64,000 nucleotides of DNA from the NCBI GenBank assembly GCA_029582165.1, contig CM055877.1, forward strand, positions 30,834,241-30,898,240, read 5' to 3'. Within the stretch, counting starts at the first letter, position 1, and each line of letters opens with the position of its first letter. A program made the position numbers and the translations under genes. This document shows positions 12,133 through 24,237 of this stretch, piece after piece. Under the pieces are notes generated by a model, which was not told the DNA's origin, searched no databases, and worked only from the letters and a program-made list of their open reading frames with translations. This stretch comes from Portulaca oleracea (Eukaryota > Streptophyta > Magnoliopsida > Caryophyllales > Portulacaceae).

Positions 12133-14020
12133 ATGGCAAACGAAGAATCTAAATCAAATGAGGTTTATGAACTTGAGCAACAAATAGCATTTTTGCGTGT
12201 GCAATTGGGTAAACAAATGGAAGAAAATAAAGTGCTACGTGAAGGTTCTCTACGTGATGGTGGTTCGTCATGGTGATAGTAGTGTGAAGCATAAAGTGCA
12301 TGAGCGTTTGGATTTCAAAGTAGAAGTTCGAATTTAATGGTAGTCTTAATGTTGAGGATTATCTTGATTGGATACATACGATTGAGCGTGTTTTGAGTTG
12401 AAAGATTGTAGTGATGAGCTCAAGGTAAAGTCGTTGCTTTGAAATTAAGAAAACATGCTTCTATTTGGTGGACTAACCTTGAAAGAAGAGAGTTGCAAAG
12501 GGAAAGAAAAGATCCGTTCTTGGGATAAGATGAAGTCAAAGTTGCAATCCAAGTTCCTTCCCGATCATACGTCCACGACAACTACTACTGTTTGCAAAAG
12601 CTTGTCCAGACTCTAAATCGGTCGAAGAATACACAAGGGAGTTTGAACACCTCCTTTGGCGTTGTGATCTCGAGAAGGAACCAGTGCAGTGCGTTACTTG
12701 ATTGGTTTGAATGATTGGATCGTCGTATAGTTGAATTACATTCATATGAATCCCTTGATGAGCTAAGTAACTTGGCTATGAAAGTGGAAAGACAAAGGAA
12801 GAAAAGCGCCAGGAACCTCAAAGACCCTATACTCCACTCCCTTACTCTCAAACACAATCAAAGCTCCACAAAATTAGCCCATCCTCCCTTAAACCCTACG
12901 CCAACCACATTAAACCCACAAAATCCCCATCAAACCCAAGTCAGAACCAGAACTTAGCTCCAAGAAGGTGTTTCGATGCCAGGTTGGGACATTATGCTTG
13001 AGTGTCCAAACAAGCGAGTAGTGTCTTTGGTGGAATACCAAAGTGCTTTATATGTAGGCGGAGTATGAGAAAGAAGAAGAAGTTAAGGTTGGCCAAAGAT
13101 GAGGAAGATGTAGTAGAAGAATCGTGGAAGAGCGGATGAAGGAGAACTACTTGTGGTAGAAAGGGCCTTGAATATCACAAATGTCGAAAGATCAACTACA
13201 ACGAGCGATTTTTCGCTCGTTGTACCATCGAGGAGTATGCTCCTTGATCATAGATGGAGGAAGTTGCACCAATGCGCCTCTACAACAACGGTCAAGAAGT
13301 TGCAAATAGAGATTAGCCCACATCCCACCCTACAATACTGATGGCTAAACCTTGGGAGGCATTCGTGTGGATCAACGAGTTTTGGTGAGTCTTTCGATTG
13401 GAAAGAATTATCAAGATTCATTGTGGTGTGATATAGTTCCCATGGACACTTGTCATGTTTTATTGGGAAGGCCATGGTTATATGATAGACATGTCATACA
13501 TGATGGGAGGGCCAACACTTACACTCTCACCATCAACCAAAGAGGATCACTTTGGCACCTCTTGATCCACCATCTCAAAAAGGAGAAGCGTCATATTGTG
13601 TCAATCATGAAGATGGAGTATCAAGGGCATGAAGAATATAAGGATCCTATTCTTACACATTTGGAGAAGAATGAAAGCGGATCAGTATCCATCACATTTT
13701 GAAACTTCCCACGGCATATCTTCATGGCATCAAAGATATCTACTTAGATCACTTGGTTGAAAGTAGAAAATTCAAAAGGATGAAATAGCCCAAGTCATCA
13801 AGGTACATTGTTTCATGCTAAATGACAAGGGTAAAGTGGTAAGAATAGACTTGGGAAGTGAGAAGCATGAACAACCAGCGTTCAAGATGGGGAAAGCGAA
13901 TCCAAGTCTTATGGTGTTAGAATTGATCGGAAGAAAGTTTAAGAAGTTCATCAAAGGAATCTATGATGACTTCAAGCTTTCAAGAAGAAAGTCTTTGTGA
14001 AGAAGGCAAGTAAGAGTTGA
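12133..14020 (+). pseudogene. gag-pro of A unit a4, many small indels
   Basis: It aligns along its whole length with the 9031-10996 copy but carries dozens of one- to three-base losses, so no domain is in one frame. Examples are the loss of TC in GTTCGTC|ATGG (near 12267) and shortened CCAAG runs near 12610, 12900 and 12950. From this unit onward, changes become frequent and patterned (AACG to AGCG, CCAAG to CGAG). This may reflect consensus error rather than biology. The protease remnant is longest in 13352-13702. Confidence 0.85.
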
Positions 14021-14058
14021 TTTTCCAAAGTTTGAGGGCAAACTTTTCAAGGGGTGTA

Positions 14059-14889
14059 TGATGCATAATTGATGGCCTTATGCATCAAGGTCGACCATAG
14101 AGACTTTACTATCCTACTCGAGGCATTTCAAGTGACATCACGGGCATCTCTACTCCTAGAGGACTATTGAGCTCCTTATCACAAGGGCCTTAAAGTTCTA
14201 ATCAAGCCATATGATAGAGCTTTCTCTTATGTACATTTTGGTTTTGAATCTTTAGTATTGGAGTTGTATTTTAGGAGATATTGTATTTTCTTTAAATGAT
14301 GTCATAATTGAGTGGGATGATGTAAGCCCTTAAAGGGCCTAATCTTGAAGAGGTGACGCCTAAGGAGGTTTTCTACTATAAATACCCCTAGGGGTGCCTT
14401 GTAAACATATCTCATATTCATACATTCAATCTGATGTCTAAAGTTGATGCTTTAGTTCTCTCTAGTTTTGGCTAGAAATCGAATTCCCTTTGGGTTTTAG
14501 TGTGAAATCTTCTCTTCTAATCCAAGATTGAGCATTCTTGGGTGGTGAAAGGAGGAGTAGGAGCTCTTGAAGATTGTGGTGTGGCTGTAGCAATTGGAGA
14601 GGCCGTTGCTCATTCTATCAAGTTCTTTCTCGTTTCTCGTTTGGTTCTTCATCATTGTAAGTCGTTTGTTTTCCATTTGTTTTGCTAGTTGTGAATTCAC
14701 TTGATTGTCTTCAAATTCATGATTAAAACTCACGAATCAGCCCTAAATCATCTACATCTTTTGGCCTTTGATCTCGTATTTCATTCCTTATTTCGTTCTA
14801 TCTTTGATTCATCTCTTGCAGTTCTTACTTGTGTTATGATCCGTGTTCTTTCTTGGCATTTTGGTTGAATTGTGATCCATTATGCATCA
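14059..14889 (+). repeat. LTR-A5 (family A LTR)
   Basis: 831 bases, perfect inverted ends, TATAAATA at 14377-14384. The polypurine tract upstream is shortened (ttttcaaggggtg). An intact PBS follows. Confidence 0.93.
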
Positions 14890-14892
14890 ATT

Positions 14893-14905
14893 TGGTATCA
14901 GAGCT
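14893..14905 (+). promoter_or_regulatory. Primer-binding site of A unit a5
   Basis: Intact TGGTATCAGAGCT after LTR-A5. Confidence 0.9.
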
Positions 14906-15140
14906 ATGTTTAGATGAATCTCCTTTGTTTCTTGCATAAATCTTGGACCTTGTTTTGTCACAAAATCACATAAACCCTACGTTATACACGCCTTTGATAG
15001 TTCTTCCAAGAACTCATCAAGAACCCATCAAGAACTCATAAAGAACCGTAGCTCCTCAAAGAACCCTCGTCCTAAACACAAACCAAGCCCAAATCCGTCC
15101 CTTTCCCTCGTGAGTTCATATGACATCAAGTTGATTTCTA

Positions 15141-17043
15141 ATGGCAAGCGAAGAATCTAAATCAAATGAGGTTTATGAACTTGAGCAACAAATAGCATTT
15201 TTGCGTGTGCAATTGGGTAAACAAATGGAAGAAAATAAAGTGCTACGTGAAGGTTCTCTACGTGATGGTGGTTCGTCTCATGGTGATAGTAGTGTGAAGC
15301 ATAAAGTGCATGAGCGTTTGGATTTCAAAGTAGAAGTTCCGAATTTAATGGTAGTCTTAATGTTGAGGATTATCTTGATTGGATACATACGGTTGAGCGT
15401 GTTTTGAGTTGAAAGATTGTAGTGATGAGCTCAAGGTAAAATGCGTTGCTTTGAAATTAAGAAAACATGCTTCTATTTGGTGGACTAACCTTCAAAGAAG
15501 AGAGTTGCAAAGGGAAAGAAAAGATCCGTTCTTGGGATAAGATGAAGTCAAAGTTGCAATCAGTTCCTTCCCGATCATACGTCACAACAACTACTACAAG
15601 TGCAAAAGCTTGTCGAGACTCTAAATCGGTCGAAGAATACACAAGGAGTTTGAACACCTCCTTTGGCGTTGTGATCTCAAAGAGAAGGAACCACAAATGC
15701 AGTGCGTTACTTGATTGGTTTGAATGATTGGATCGTCATATAGTTGAATTACATTCATATGAATCCCTTGATGAGCTAAGTAACTTGGCTATGAAAGTGG
15801 AAAGACAAAGGAAGAAAAGCGCCAGGAACCTCAAGACCCTATACTCCTCCCTTACTCTCAAACACAATCAAAGCTCCACAAAATTAGCCCCATCCTCCCT
15901 TAAACCCTACGCGAACCCACATTAAACCAGCCACAAAATCCCCATCAAAACCCAAGTCAGAACCAGAACTTAGCTCGAAGGTGTTTTCGATGCGAGGTTG
16001 GGACATTATGCTTACGAGTGTCCAAACAAGCGAGTAGTGTCTTTGGTGGAATACCAAAGTGCTTTATATGTAGGCGGAGTATGAGAAAGAAGAAGAAGTT
16101 AAGGTTGGCCAAGATGAGGAAGATGTAGTAGAAGAATCGTGGAAGAATGGGATGAAGGAGAACTACTTGTGGTAGAAAGGGCCTTGAATATCACAAATGT
16201 CGAAAGATCAACTACAAGAGAAGCGATTTTTCGCTCGTTGTACCATCGAGGAGAGTATGCTCCTTGATCATAGATGGAGGAAGTTGCACCAATGCCGCCT
16301 CTACAACAACGGTCAAGAAGATGCAAATAGAGATTAGCCCACATCCCACACCCTACACAATACAATGGCTAAACCTTGGGCAAGGCATTACGTGTGGATC
16401 AACGAGTTTTGGTGAGTCTTTGATTGGAAAGAATTATCAAGATTCATTGTGGTGTGATATAGTTCCCATGGACACTTGTCATGTTTTATTGGGAAGGCCA
16501 TGGTTATATGATAGACATGTCATACATGATGGGAGGGCCACTTACACTCTCACCATCAACCAAAGAGGATCACTTTGGCACCTCTTGATCCACCGTCTCG
16601 AAAAGGAGAAGCGTCATATTGTGTCAATCATGAAGATGGAGTATCGAGGGCATGAAGAATATAAGGATCCTATTCTTACACATTTGGAGAAGAATGAAGC
16701 GGATCAGTATCCATCACATTTGAAACTTCCCGAAGCATATCTTCCATGAGCATCAAAGATATCTACTTAGATCACTTGGTTGAAAGTAGAAAATTCAAAA
16801 GGATGAAATAGCCCAAGTCATCAAGGTACATTGTTTCATGCTAAATGACAAGGGTAAAGTGGTAAGAATAGACTTGGGAAGTGAAGCGACATGAACAACC
16901 AGCGTTCAAGATGGGAAGCGAATCCAAGTCTTATGGTGTTAGAGAATTGATCGGAAGAAAGTTTAAGAAGTTCATCAAAGGAATCTATGATGACTTCAAA
17001 GCTTTCGAAGAAAGTCTTTGTGAAGAAGGCAAGTAAGAGTTGA
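15141..17043 (+). pseudogene. gag-pro of A unit a5, many small indels
   Basis: It starts ATGGCAAGCG (MASEESK, where other copies read MANEESK). Gag is open only to 15407. The protease-like part with IIDGGSCTNAAS is in 16264-16749, itself with a small insertion at 16390 (GGCATTACGTG). It shares the array-1 TAG near 15886. The Gag core, knuckle and tail are split among frames. Confidence 0.85.
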
Positions 17044-17083
17044 TTTTCCAAAGTTTGAGGGCAAACTTTTCAACCGAGGTGTA

Positions 17084-17915
17084 TGATGCATAATTGATGG
17101 CCTTATGCATCAAGGTCAACCATAGAGACTTTACTATCCTACTCGAGGCATTTCAAGTGACATCACGGGCATCTCTACTCCTAGAGGACTATTGAGCTCC
17201 TTATCACAAGGGCCTTAAAGTTCTAATCAAGCCATATGATAGAGCTTTCTCTTATGTACATTTTGGTTTTGAATCTTTAGTATTGGAGTTGTATTTTAGG
17301 AGATATTGTATTTTCTTTAAATGATGTCATAATTGAGTGGGATGATGTAAGCCCTTAAAGGGCCTAATCTTGAAGAGGGTGACGCCTAAGGGGAGGTTTT
17401 CTATAAATACCCCTAGGGTGCCTTGTAAACATATCTCATATTCATACATTCAATCTGATGTCTAAAGTTGATGCTTTAGTTCTCTCTAGTTTTGGCTAGA
17501 AATCGAATTCCCTTTGGGTTTTTCGTGTGAAATCTTCTCTTCTAATCCAAAATTGAGCATTCTTGGGTGGTGAAAGGAGGAGTAGGAGCTCTTGAAGATT
17601 GTGGTGTGGCTGTAGCAATTGGAGAGGCGTTGCTCATTCTATCAAGTTCTTTTTCTCGTTTCTCGTTTGGTTCTTCATCATTGTAAGTCGTTTGTTTTCC
17701 ATTTGTTTTGCTAGTTGTGAATTCACTTGATTGTCTTCAAATTCATGATTAAAACTCACGAATCAGCCCCTAAATCATCTACATCTTTTGGCCTTTGATC
17801 TCATATTTGATTCCTTATTTCGTTCATCTTTGATTCATCTCTTGCAGTTCTTACTTGTGTTATGATCCGTGTTCTTTCTTGGCATTTTGGTTGAATTGTG
17901 ATCCATTATGCATCA
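17084..17915 (+). repeat. LTR-A6 (family A LTR)
   Basis: 832 bases, perfect inverted ends, TATAAATA at 17402-17409 (the ACT before it is missing). It is followed by a PBS lacking one A. Confidence 0.93.
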
Positions 17916-17918
17916 ATT

Positions 17919-17930
17919 TGGTATCGAGCT
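17919..17930 (+). promoter_or_regulatory. Primer-binding site of A unit a6, one base lost
   Basis: TGGTATCGAGCT; the A of TATCAG is missing. The same form occurs at 47528 and 50582, so it is either a shared variant or a recurrent sequencing error at CAG. Confidence 0.8.
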
Positions 17931-18163
17931 ATGTTTAGATGAATCTCCTTTGTTTCTTGCATAAATCTTGGACCTTGTTTTGTCACAAAATCACATAAAC
18001 CCTACGTTATACACGCCTTTGATAGTTCTTCCAGAACTCATCAAGAACCCATCAAGAACTCATAAAGAACGTAGCTCCTCAAAGAACCCTCGTCCTAAAC
18101 ACAAACCAAGCCCAAATCCGTCCCTTTCCCTCGTGAGTTCATATGACATCAAGTTGATTTCTA

Positions 18164-20074
18164 ATGGCAAGCGAAGAATCTAAATCAAATGAGGTTTATG
18201 AACTTGAACAAATAGCATTTTTGCGTGTGCGATTGGGTAAACAAATGGAAGAAAATAAAGTGCTACGTGAAGGTTCTCTACGTGATGGTGGTTCGTCTCA
18301 TGGTGATAGTAGTGTGAAGCATAAAGTGCATGAGCGTTTGGATTTCAAAGTAGAAGTTCCCGAATTTAATGGTAGTCTTAATGTTGAGGATTATCTTGAT
18401 TGGATACATACGGTTGAGCGTGTTTTGAGTTGAAAGATTGTAGTGATGAGCTCGAGGTAAAGTACGTTGCTTTGAAATTAAGAAAACATGCTTCTATTTG
18501 GTGGACTAACCTTGAAAAGAAGAGAGTTGCAAAAGGAAAGAAAGATCCGTTCTTGGGATAAGATGAAGTCAAAGTTGCAATCCAAGTTCCTTCCCCGATC
18601 ATACGTCCACGACAACTACTACAAGCTGCAAAAGCTTGTCCAGACTCTAAATCGGTCGAAGAATACACAAGGAGTTTGAACACCTCCTTTGGCGTTGTGA
18701 TCTCAAAGAGAAGGAACCAAATTGCAGTGCGTTACTTGATTGGTTTGAATGATTGGATCGTCATATAGTTGAATTACATTCATATGAATCCCTTGATGAG
18801 CTAAGTAACTTGGCTATGAAAGTGGAAAGACAAAGGAAGAAAAGCGCGAGGAACCTCAAGACCCTATACTCCACTCCCTTACTCTGAAACACAATCAAAG
18901 CTCCACAAAATTAGCCCCATCCTCCCTTAAACCCTACGCCAAACCCACATTAAACCAGCCACAAAATCCCCATCAAACCCAAGTCCAAGAACCAAGAACT
19001 TAGCTCGAGAAGGTGTTTCGATGCGAGGGTTGGGACATTATGCTTGGAGTGTCCAAACAATGAGTAGTGTCTTTGGTGGAATACCAAAGTGCTTTATATG
19101 TAAATGGGAGTATGAGAAGAAGAAGAAGTTAAGGTTGACGCCAAAGATGAGGAAGATGTAGTAGAAGAATACGTGGAAGAGCGGATGAAGGAGAACTACT
19201 TGTGGTAGAAAGGGCCTTGAATATCACAAATGTCTTGAAAGATCAACTACAAAGAGAAGCAATTTTCGCTCTCGTTGTACCATCCAAGGAGAGTATGCTC
19301 CTTGATCATAGATGGAGGAAGTTGCACCAATGCGCCTCTACAACAACGGTCGAAGTTGCAAATAGAGATTAGCCCACATCCCACACGTCTGATACAATGG
19401 CTAAACCTTGGGCAAGGCATTCGTGTGGATCAACGAGTTTTGGTGAGTCTTTCAATTGGAAAGAATTATCAAGATTCATTGTGGTGTGATATAGTTCCAT
19501 GGACACTTGTCATGTTTTATTGGGAAGGCCATGGTTATATGATAGACATGTCATACATGATGGGAGGGCGACACTTACACTCTCCATCAACGAAAGAGGA
19601 TCACTTTGGCACCTCTTGATCCACCATCGTGAAAGGAGAAGCGTCATATTGTGTCAATCATGAAGATGGAGTATCAAGGGCATGAAGAATATAAGGATCC
19701 TATTCTTACACATTTGGAGAAGAATGAAAGCGGATCAAGTATCCATCACATTTGAAACTTCCACGAAGCATATCTTCCATGAGCATCAAAGATATCTACT
19801 TAGATCACTTGGTTGAAAGTAGAAAATTCGAAAGGATGAAATAGCCCAAGTCATCAAGGTACATTGTTTCACGCTAAATGACAAGGGTAAAGTGGTAAGA
19901 ATAGACTTGGGAAGTGAAGCGACATGAACAACCCACGTTCAAGATGGGAAAGCGAATCCAAGTCTTATGGTGTTAGAATTGATCGGAAGAAAGTTTAAGA
20001 AGTTCATCAAAGGAATCTATGATGACTTCAAAGCTTTCAAGAAAGTCTTTGTGAAGAAGGCAAGTAAGAGTTGA
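18164..20074 (+). pseudogene. gag-pro of A unit a6, many small indels
   Basis: ATG then MASEESKSNEVYELEQ with one Gln missing from the EQQ pair. Gag is open to 18433 and includes EFNGSLNVEDYLDWIH. The remaining domains are split. The knuckle region near 19015-19070 has lost bases, and the protease-like segment is in 19275-19619. It carries the array-1 TAG near 18911. Confidence 0.85.
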
Positions 20075-20114
20075 TTTTCCAAAGTTTGAGGGCAAACTTT
20101 TTCCAGAGGGTGTA

Positions 20115-20943
20115 TGATGCATAATTGATGGCCTTATGCATCAAGGTCAACCATAGAGACTTTACTATCCTACTCGAGGCATTTCAAGTGACATCACGGG
20201 CATCTCTACTCCTAGAGGACTATTGAGCTCCTTATCACAAGGGCCTTAAAGTTCTAATCAAGCCATATGATAGAGCTTTCTCTTATGTACATTTGGTTTT
20301 GAATCTTTAGTATTGGAGTTGTATTTTAGGAGATATTGTATTTTCTTTAAATGATGTCATAATTGAGTGGGATGATGTAAGCCCTTAAAGGGCCTAATCT
20401 TGAAGAGGGTGACGCCTAAGGGAGGTTTCCTACTATAAATACCCCTAGGGGTGCCTTGTAAACATATCTCATATTCATACATTGTCAATGTCTAAAGTTG
20501 ATGCTTTAGTTCTCTCTAGTTTTGGCTAGAAATCGAATTCCCTTTGGGTTTTCGTGTGAAATCTTCTCTTCTAATCCAAGATTGAGCATTCTTGGCTGGT
20601 GAAAGGAGGAGTAGGAGCTCTTGAAGATTGTGGTGTGGCTGTAGCAATTGGAGAGGCCGTTGCTCATTCTATCAAGTTCTTTCTCGTTTCTCGTTTGGTT
20701 CTTCATCATTGTAAGTCGTTTGTTTTGCATTTGTTTTTCTAGTTGTGGATTAACATTATTGTCATCAAATTCATGATTAAAAATAAAGAATAAGCCCCAA
20801 AATAATCTACATCATTTGGCCGTTGATCTCATATTTCATTCCTTATTTCGTTCTATCTTTGATTCATCTCTTGAGTTCTTACTTGTGTTATGATCCGTGT
20901 TCTTTCTTGGCATTTTGGTTGAATTGTGATCCATTATGCATCA
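20115..20943 (+). repeat. LTR-A7 (family A LTR)
   Basis: 829 bases, perfect inverted ends, TATAAATA at 20434-20441. It has a diverged patch at about 20735-20815 (AACATTATTGTCATC, AAATAAAGAATAAGCC) not seen in other A LTRs. An intact PBS follows. Confidence 0.93.
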
Positions 20944-20946
20944 ATT

Positions 20947-20959
20947 TGGTATCAGAGCT
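20947..20959 (+). promoter_or_regulatory. Primer-binding site of A unit a7
   Basis: Intact TGGTATCAGAGCT after LTR-A7. Confidence 0.9.
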
Positions 20960-21196
20960 ATGTTTAGATGAATCTCCTTTGTTTCTTGCATAAATCTTGG
21001 ACCTTGTTTTGTCACAAAATCACATAAACCCTACGTTATACACGCCCCTTTGATAGTTCTTCCAAGAACTCATCAAGAACCCATCAAGAACTCATAAAGA
21101 ACCCGTAGCTCCTCAAGAACCCTCGTCCTAAACACAAACCAAGCCCAAATCCGTCCCTTTCCCTCGTGAGTTCATATGACATCAAGTTGATTTCTA

Positions 21197-23115
21197 ATGG
21201 CAAACGAAGAATCTAAATCAAATGAGGTTTATGAACTTGAGCAACAAATAGCATTTTTGCGTGTGCAATTGGGTAAACAAATGGAAGAAAATAAAGTGCT
21301 ACGTGAAGGTTCTCTACGTGATGGTGGTTCGTCTCATGGTGATAGTAGTGTGAAGCATAAAGTGCATGAACGTTTGGATTTCAAAGTAGAAGTTCCGAAT
21401 TTAATGGTAGTCTTAATGTTGAGGATTATCTTGATTGGATACATACGGTTGAACGTGTTTTTGAGTTGAAAGATTGTAGTGATGAGCTCAAGGTAAAGTA
21501 CGTTGCTTTGAAATTAAGAAAACATGCTTCTATTTGGTGGACTAACCTTGAAAGAAGAGAATTGCAAAGGGAAAGAAAAGATCCGTTCTTGGGATAAGAT
21601 GAAGTCAAAGTTGCAATCCAAGTTCCTTCCCAATCATACGTCCACGACAACTACTACAAGCTGCAAGCTTGTCGAGGCTCTAAATCGGTCGAAGAATACA
21701 CAAGGAGTTTGAACACCTCCTTTGGCGTTGTGATCTCAAAGAGAAGGAACCACAAATTCAGTGCGTTACTTGATTGGTTTGAATGATTGGATCGTCATAT
21801 AGTTGAATTACATTCATATGAATCCTTGATGAGCTAAGTAACTTGGCTATGAAAGTGGAAAGACAAAGGAAGAAAGGGCGAGGAACCTCAAGACCCTATA
21901 CTCCACTCCCTTACTCTCAAACACAATCAAAGCTCCACAAAATTAGCCCCATCCTCCCTTAAACCCTCGCGAACCCACATTAAACCAGCCACAAAATCCC
22001 CATCCAAAACCCAAGTCCAAGAACCAAGAACATAGCTCCAAGAAGGTGTTTCGATGCGAGGTTGGGACATTATGCTTGAGTGTCGAACAAGCGAGTAGTG
22101 TCTTTGGTGGAATACCAAGTGCTTTATATGTAGGCGGAGTATGAGAAAGAAGAAGAAGTTAAGGTTGACGCCAAAGATGAGGAAGATGTAGTAGAAGAAT
22201 ACGTGGAAGAGCCGGATGAAGGAGAACTACTTGTGGTAGAAAGGGCCTTGAATATCACAAATGTGCGAAAGATCAACTACAAAGAGAAGCAATTTTTCGC
22301 TCGTTGTACCATCCAAGGGAGAGTATGCTCCTTGATCATAGATGGAGGAAGTTGCACCAATGCGCCTCTACAACAACGGTCAAGAAGTTGCAAATAGAGA
22401 TTAGCCCACATCCCACACCTACACAATCTGATGGCTAAACCTTGGCAAGGCATTCGTGTGGATCAACGAGTTTTGGTGAGTCTTTCAATTGGAAAGAATT
22501 ATCAAGATTCATTGTGGTGTGATATAGTTCCATGGATACTTGTCATGTTTTATTGGGAAGGCCATGGTTATATGATAGACATGTCATACATGATGGGAGG
22601 GCGACACTTACACTCTCACCATCAACCAAAAGAGGATCACTTTGGCACCTCTTGATCCACCATCTCGGCAAAGGAGAAGCGTCATATTGTGTCAATCATG
22701 AAGATGGAGTATCAAGGGCATGAAGAGTATAAGGATCCTATTCTTACACATTTGGAGAAGAATGAAAGCGGATCAGTATCCATCACATTTGAAACTTCCC
22801 GAAGCGTATCTTCCATGAGCATCCAAAGATATCTACTTAGATCACTTGGTTGAAGGCGAAAATTCGAAAGGATGAAATAGCCCAAGTCATCAAGGTACAT
22901 TGTTTCATGCTAAATGACAAGGGTAAATTGGTAAGAATAGACTTGGGAAGTGAGAAGCGACATGAACAACCAGCGTTGAGATGGGAAAGCGAATCCAAGT
23001 CTTATGGTCTTGAGAATTGATCGGAAGAAAGTTTAAGAAGTTCATCAAAGGAATCTATGATGACTTCAAAGCTTTCAAGAAGAAAGTCTTTGTGAAGAAG
23101 GCAAGTAAGAGTTGA
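21197..23115 (+). pseudogene. gag-pro of A unit a7, many small indels
   Basis: ATG with MANEESKSNEVYELEQQ. The frame is lost at about 21395, where GTTCCCGAATTT has become GTTCCGAATTT, as in a1 and a5. The Gag core is split across 21524-21850. The acidic linker and start of the protease are in 22203-22397 and the rest in 22431-22723. The deletion before the knuckle takes a different form (AGAACATAGCTCC) from that in a0-a6. It carries the shared TAG near 21942. Confidence 0.85.
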
Positions 23116-23152
23116 TTTTCCAAAGTTTGAGGGCAAACTTTTCAGAAGTGTA

Positions 23153-23985
23153 TGATGCATAATTGATGGCCTTATGCATCAAGGTCGACCATAGAGACTT
23201 TACTATCCTACTCCGGGCATTTCAAGTGACATCACGGGCATCTCTACTCCTAGAGGACTATTGAGCTCCTTATCACAAGGGCCTTAAAGTTCTAATCAAG
23301 CCATATGATAGAGCTTTCTCTTATGTACATTTTTGATTTTGAATCTTTAGAATTGGAGTTGTATTTTAGGAGATATTGTATTTTCTTTAAATGATGTCAT
23401 AATTGAGTGGGATGATGTAACCCCTTAAAGGGCCTAATCTTGAAGAGGGTGACGCCTAAGGAGGTTTTCTACTATAAATACCCCTAGGGTGCCTTGTAAA
23501 CATATCTCATATTCATACATTCAATCTGATGTCTAAAGTTGATGCTTTAGTTCTCTCTAGTTTTGGCTAGAAATCGAATTCCCTTTGGGTTTTCGTGTGA
23601 AATCTTCTCTTCTAATCCAAGATTGAGCATTCTTGGGTGGTGAACGGAGGAGTAGGAGCTCTTGAAGATTGTGGTGTGGCTGTAGCAATTGGAGAGGCCG
23701 TTGCTCATTCTATCAAGTTCTTTCTCGTTTCTCGTTTGGTTCTACATCATTGTAAGTCTTTTGTTTTCCATTTGTTTTGATAGTTGTGAATTCAATTGAT
23801 TGTCTTCAAATTCATGATTAAAACTCACGAATCAGCCCTAAATCATCTACATCTTTTGGCCTTTGATCTCATATTTCATTCCTTATTTCGTTCTATCTTT
23901 GATTCATCTCTTGCAACTTCTTACTTGTGTTATGATCCGTGTTCTTTCTTGGCATTTTGGTTGAATTGTGATCCATTATGCATCA
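23153..23985 (+). repeat. LTR-A8 (family A LTR)
   Basis: 833 bases, perfect inverted ends, TATAAATA at 23473-23480. The polypurine tract upstream is eroded (ttttcagaagtg). An intact PBS follows. Confidence 0.93.
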
Positions 23986-23988
23986 ATT

Positions 23989-24001
23989 TGGTATCAGAGC
24001 T
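23989..24001 (+). promoter_or_regulatory. Primer-binding site of A unit a8
   Basis: Intact TGGTATCAGAGCT after LTR-A8. Confidence 0.9.
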
Positions 24002-24237
24002 ATGTTTAGATGAATCTCCTTTGTTTCTTGCATAAATCTTGGACCTTGTTTTGTCACAAAATCACATAAACCCTCGTTATACACGCCCCTTTGATAGTTC
24101 TTCCAGAACTCATCAAGAACCCATCAAGAACTCATAAAGAACCCGTAGCTCCTCAAAGAACCCTCGTCCTAAACACAAACCAAGCCCAAATCCGTCCCTT
24201 TCCCTCGTGAGTTCATATGACATCAAGTTGATTTCTA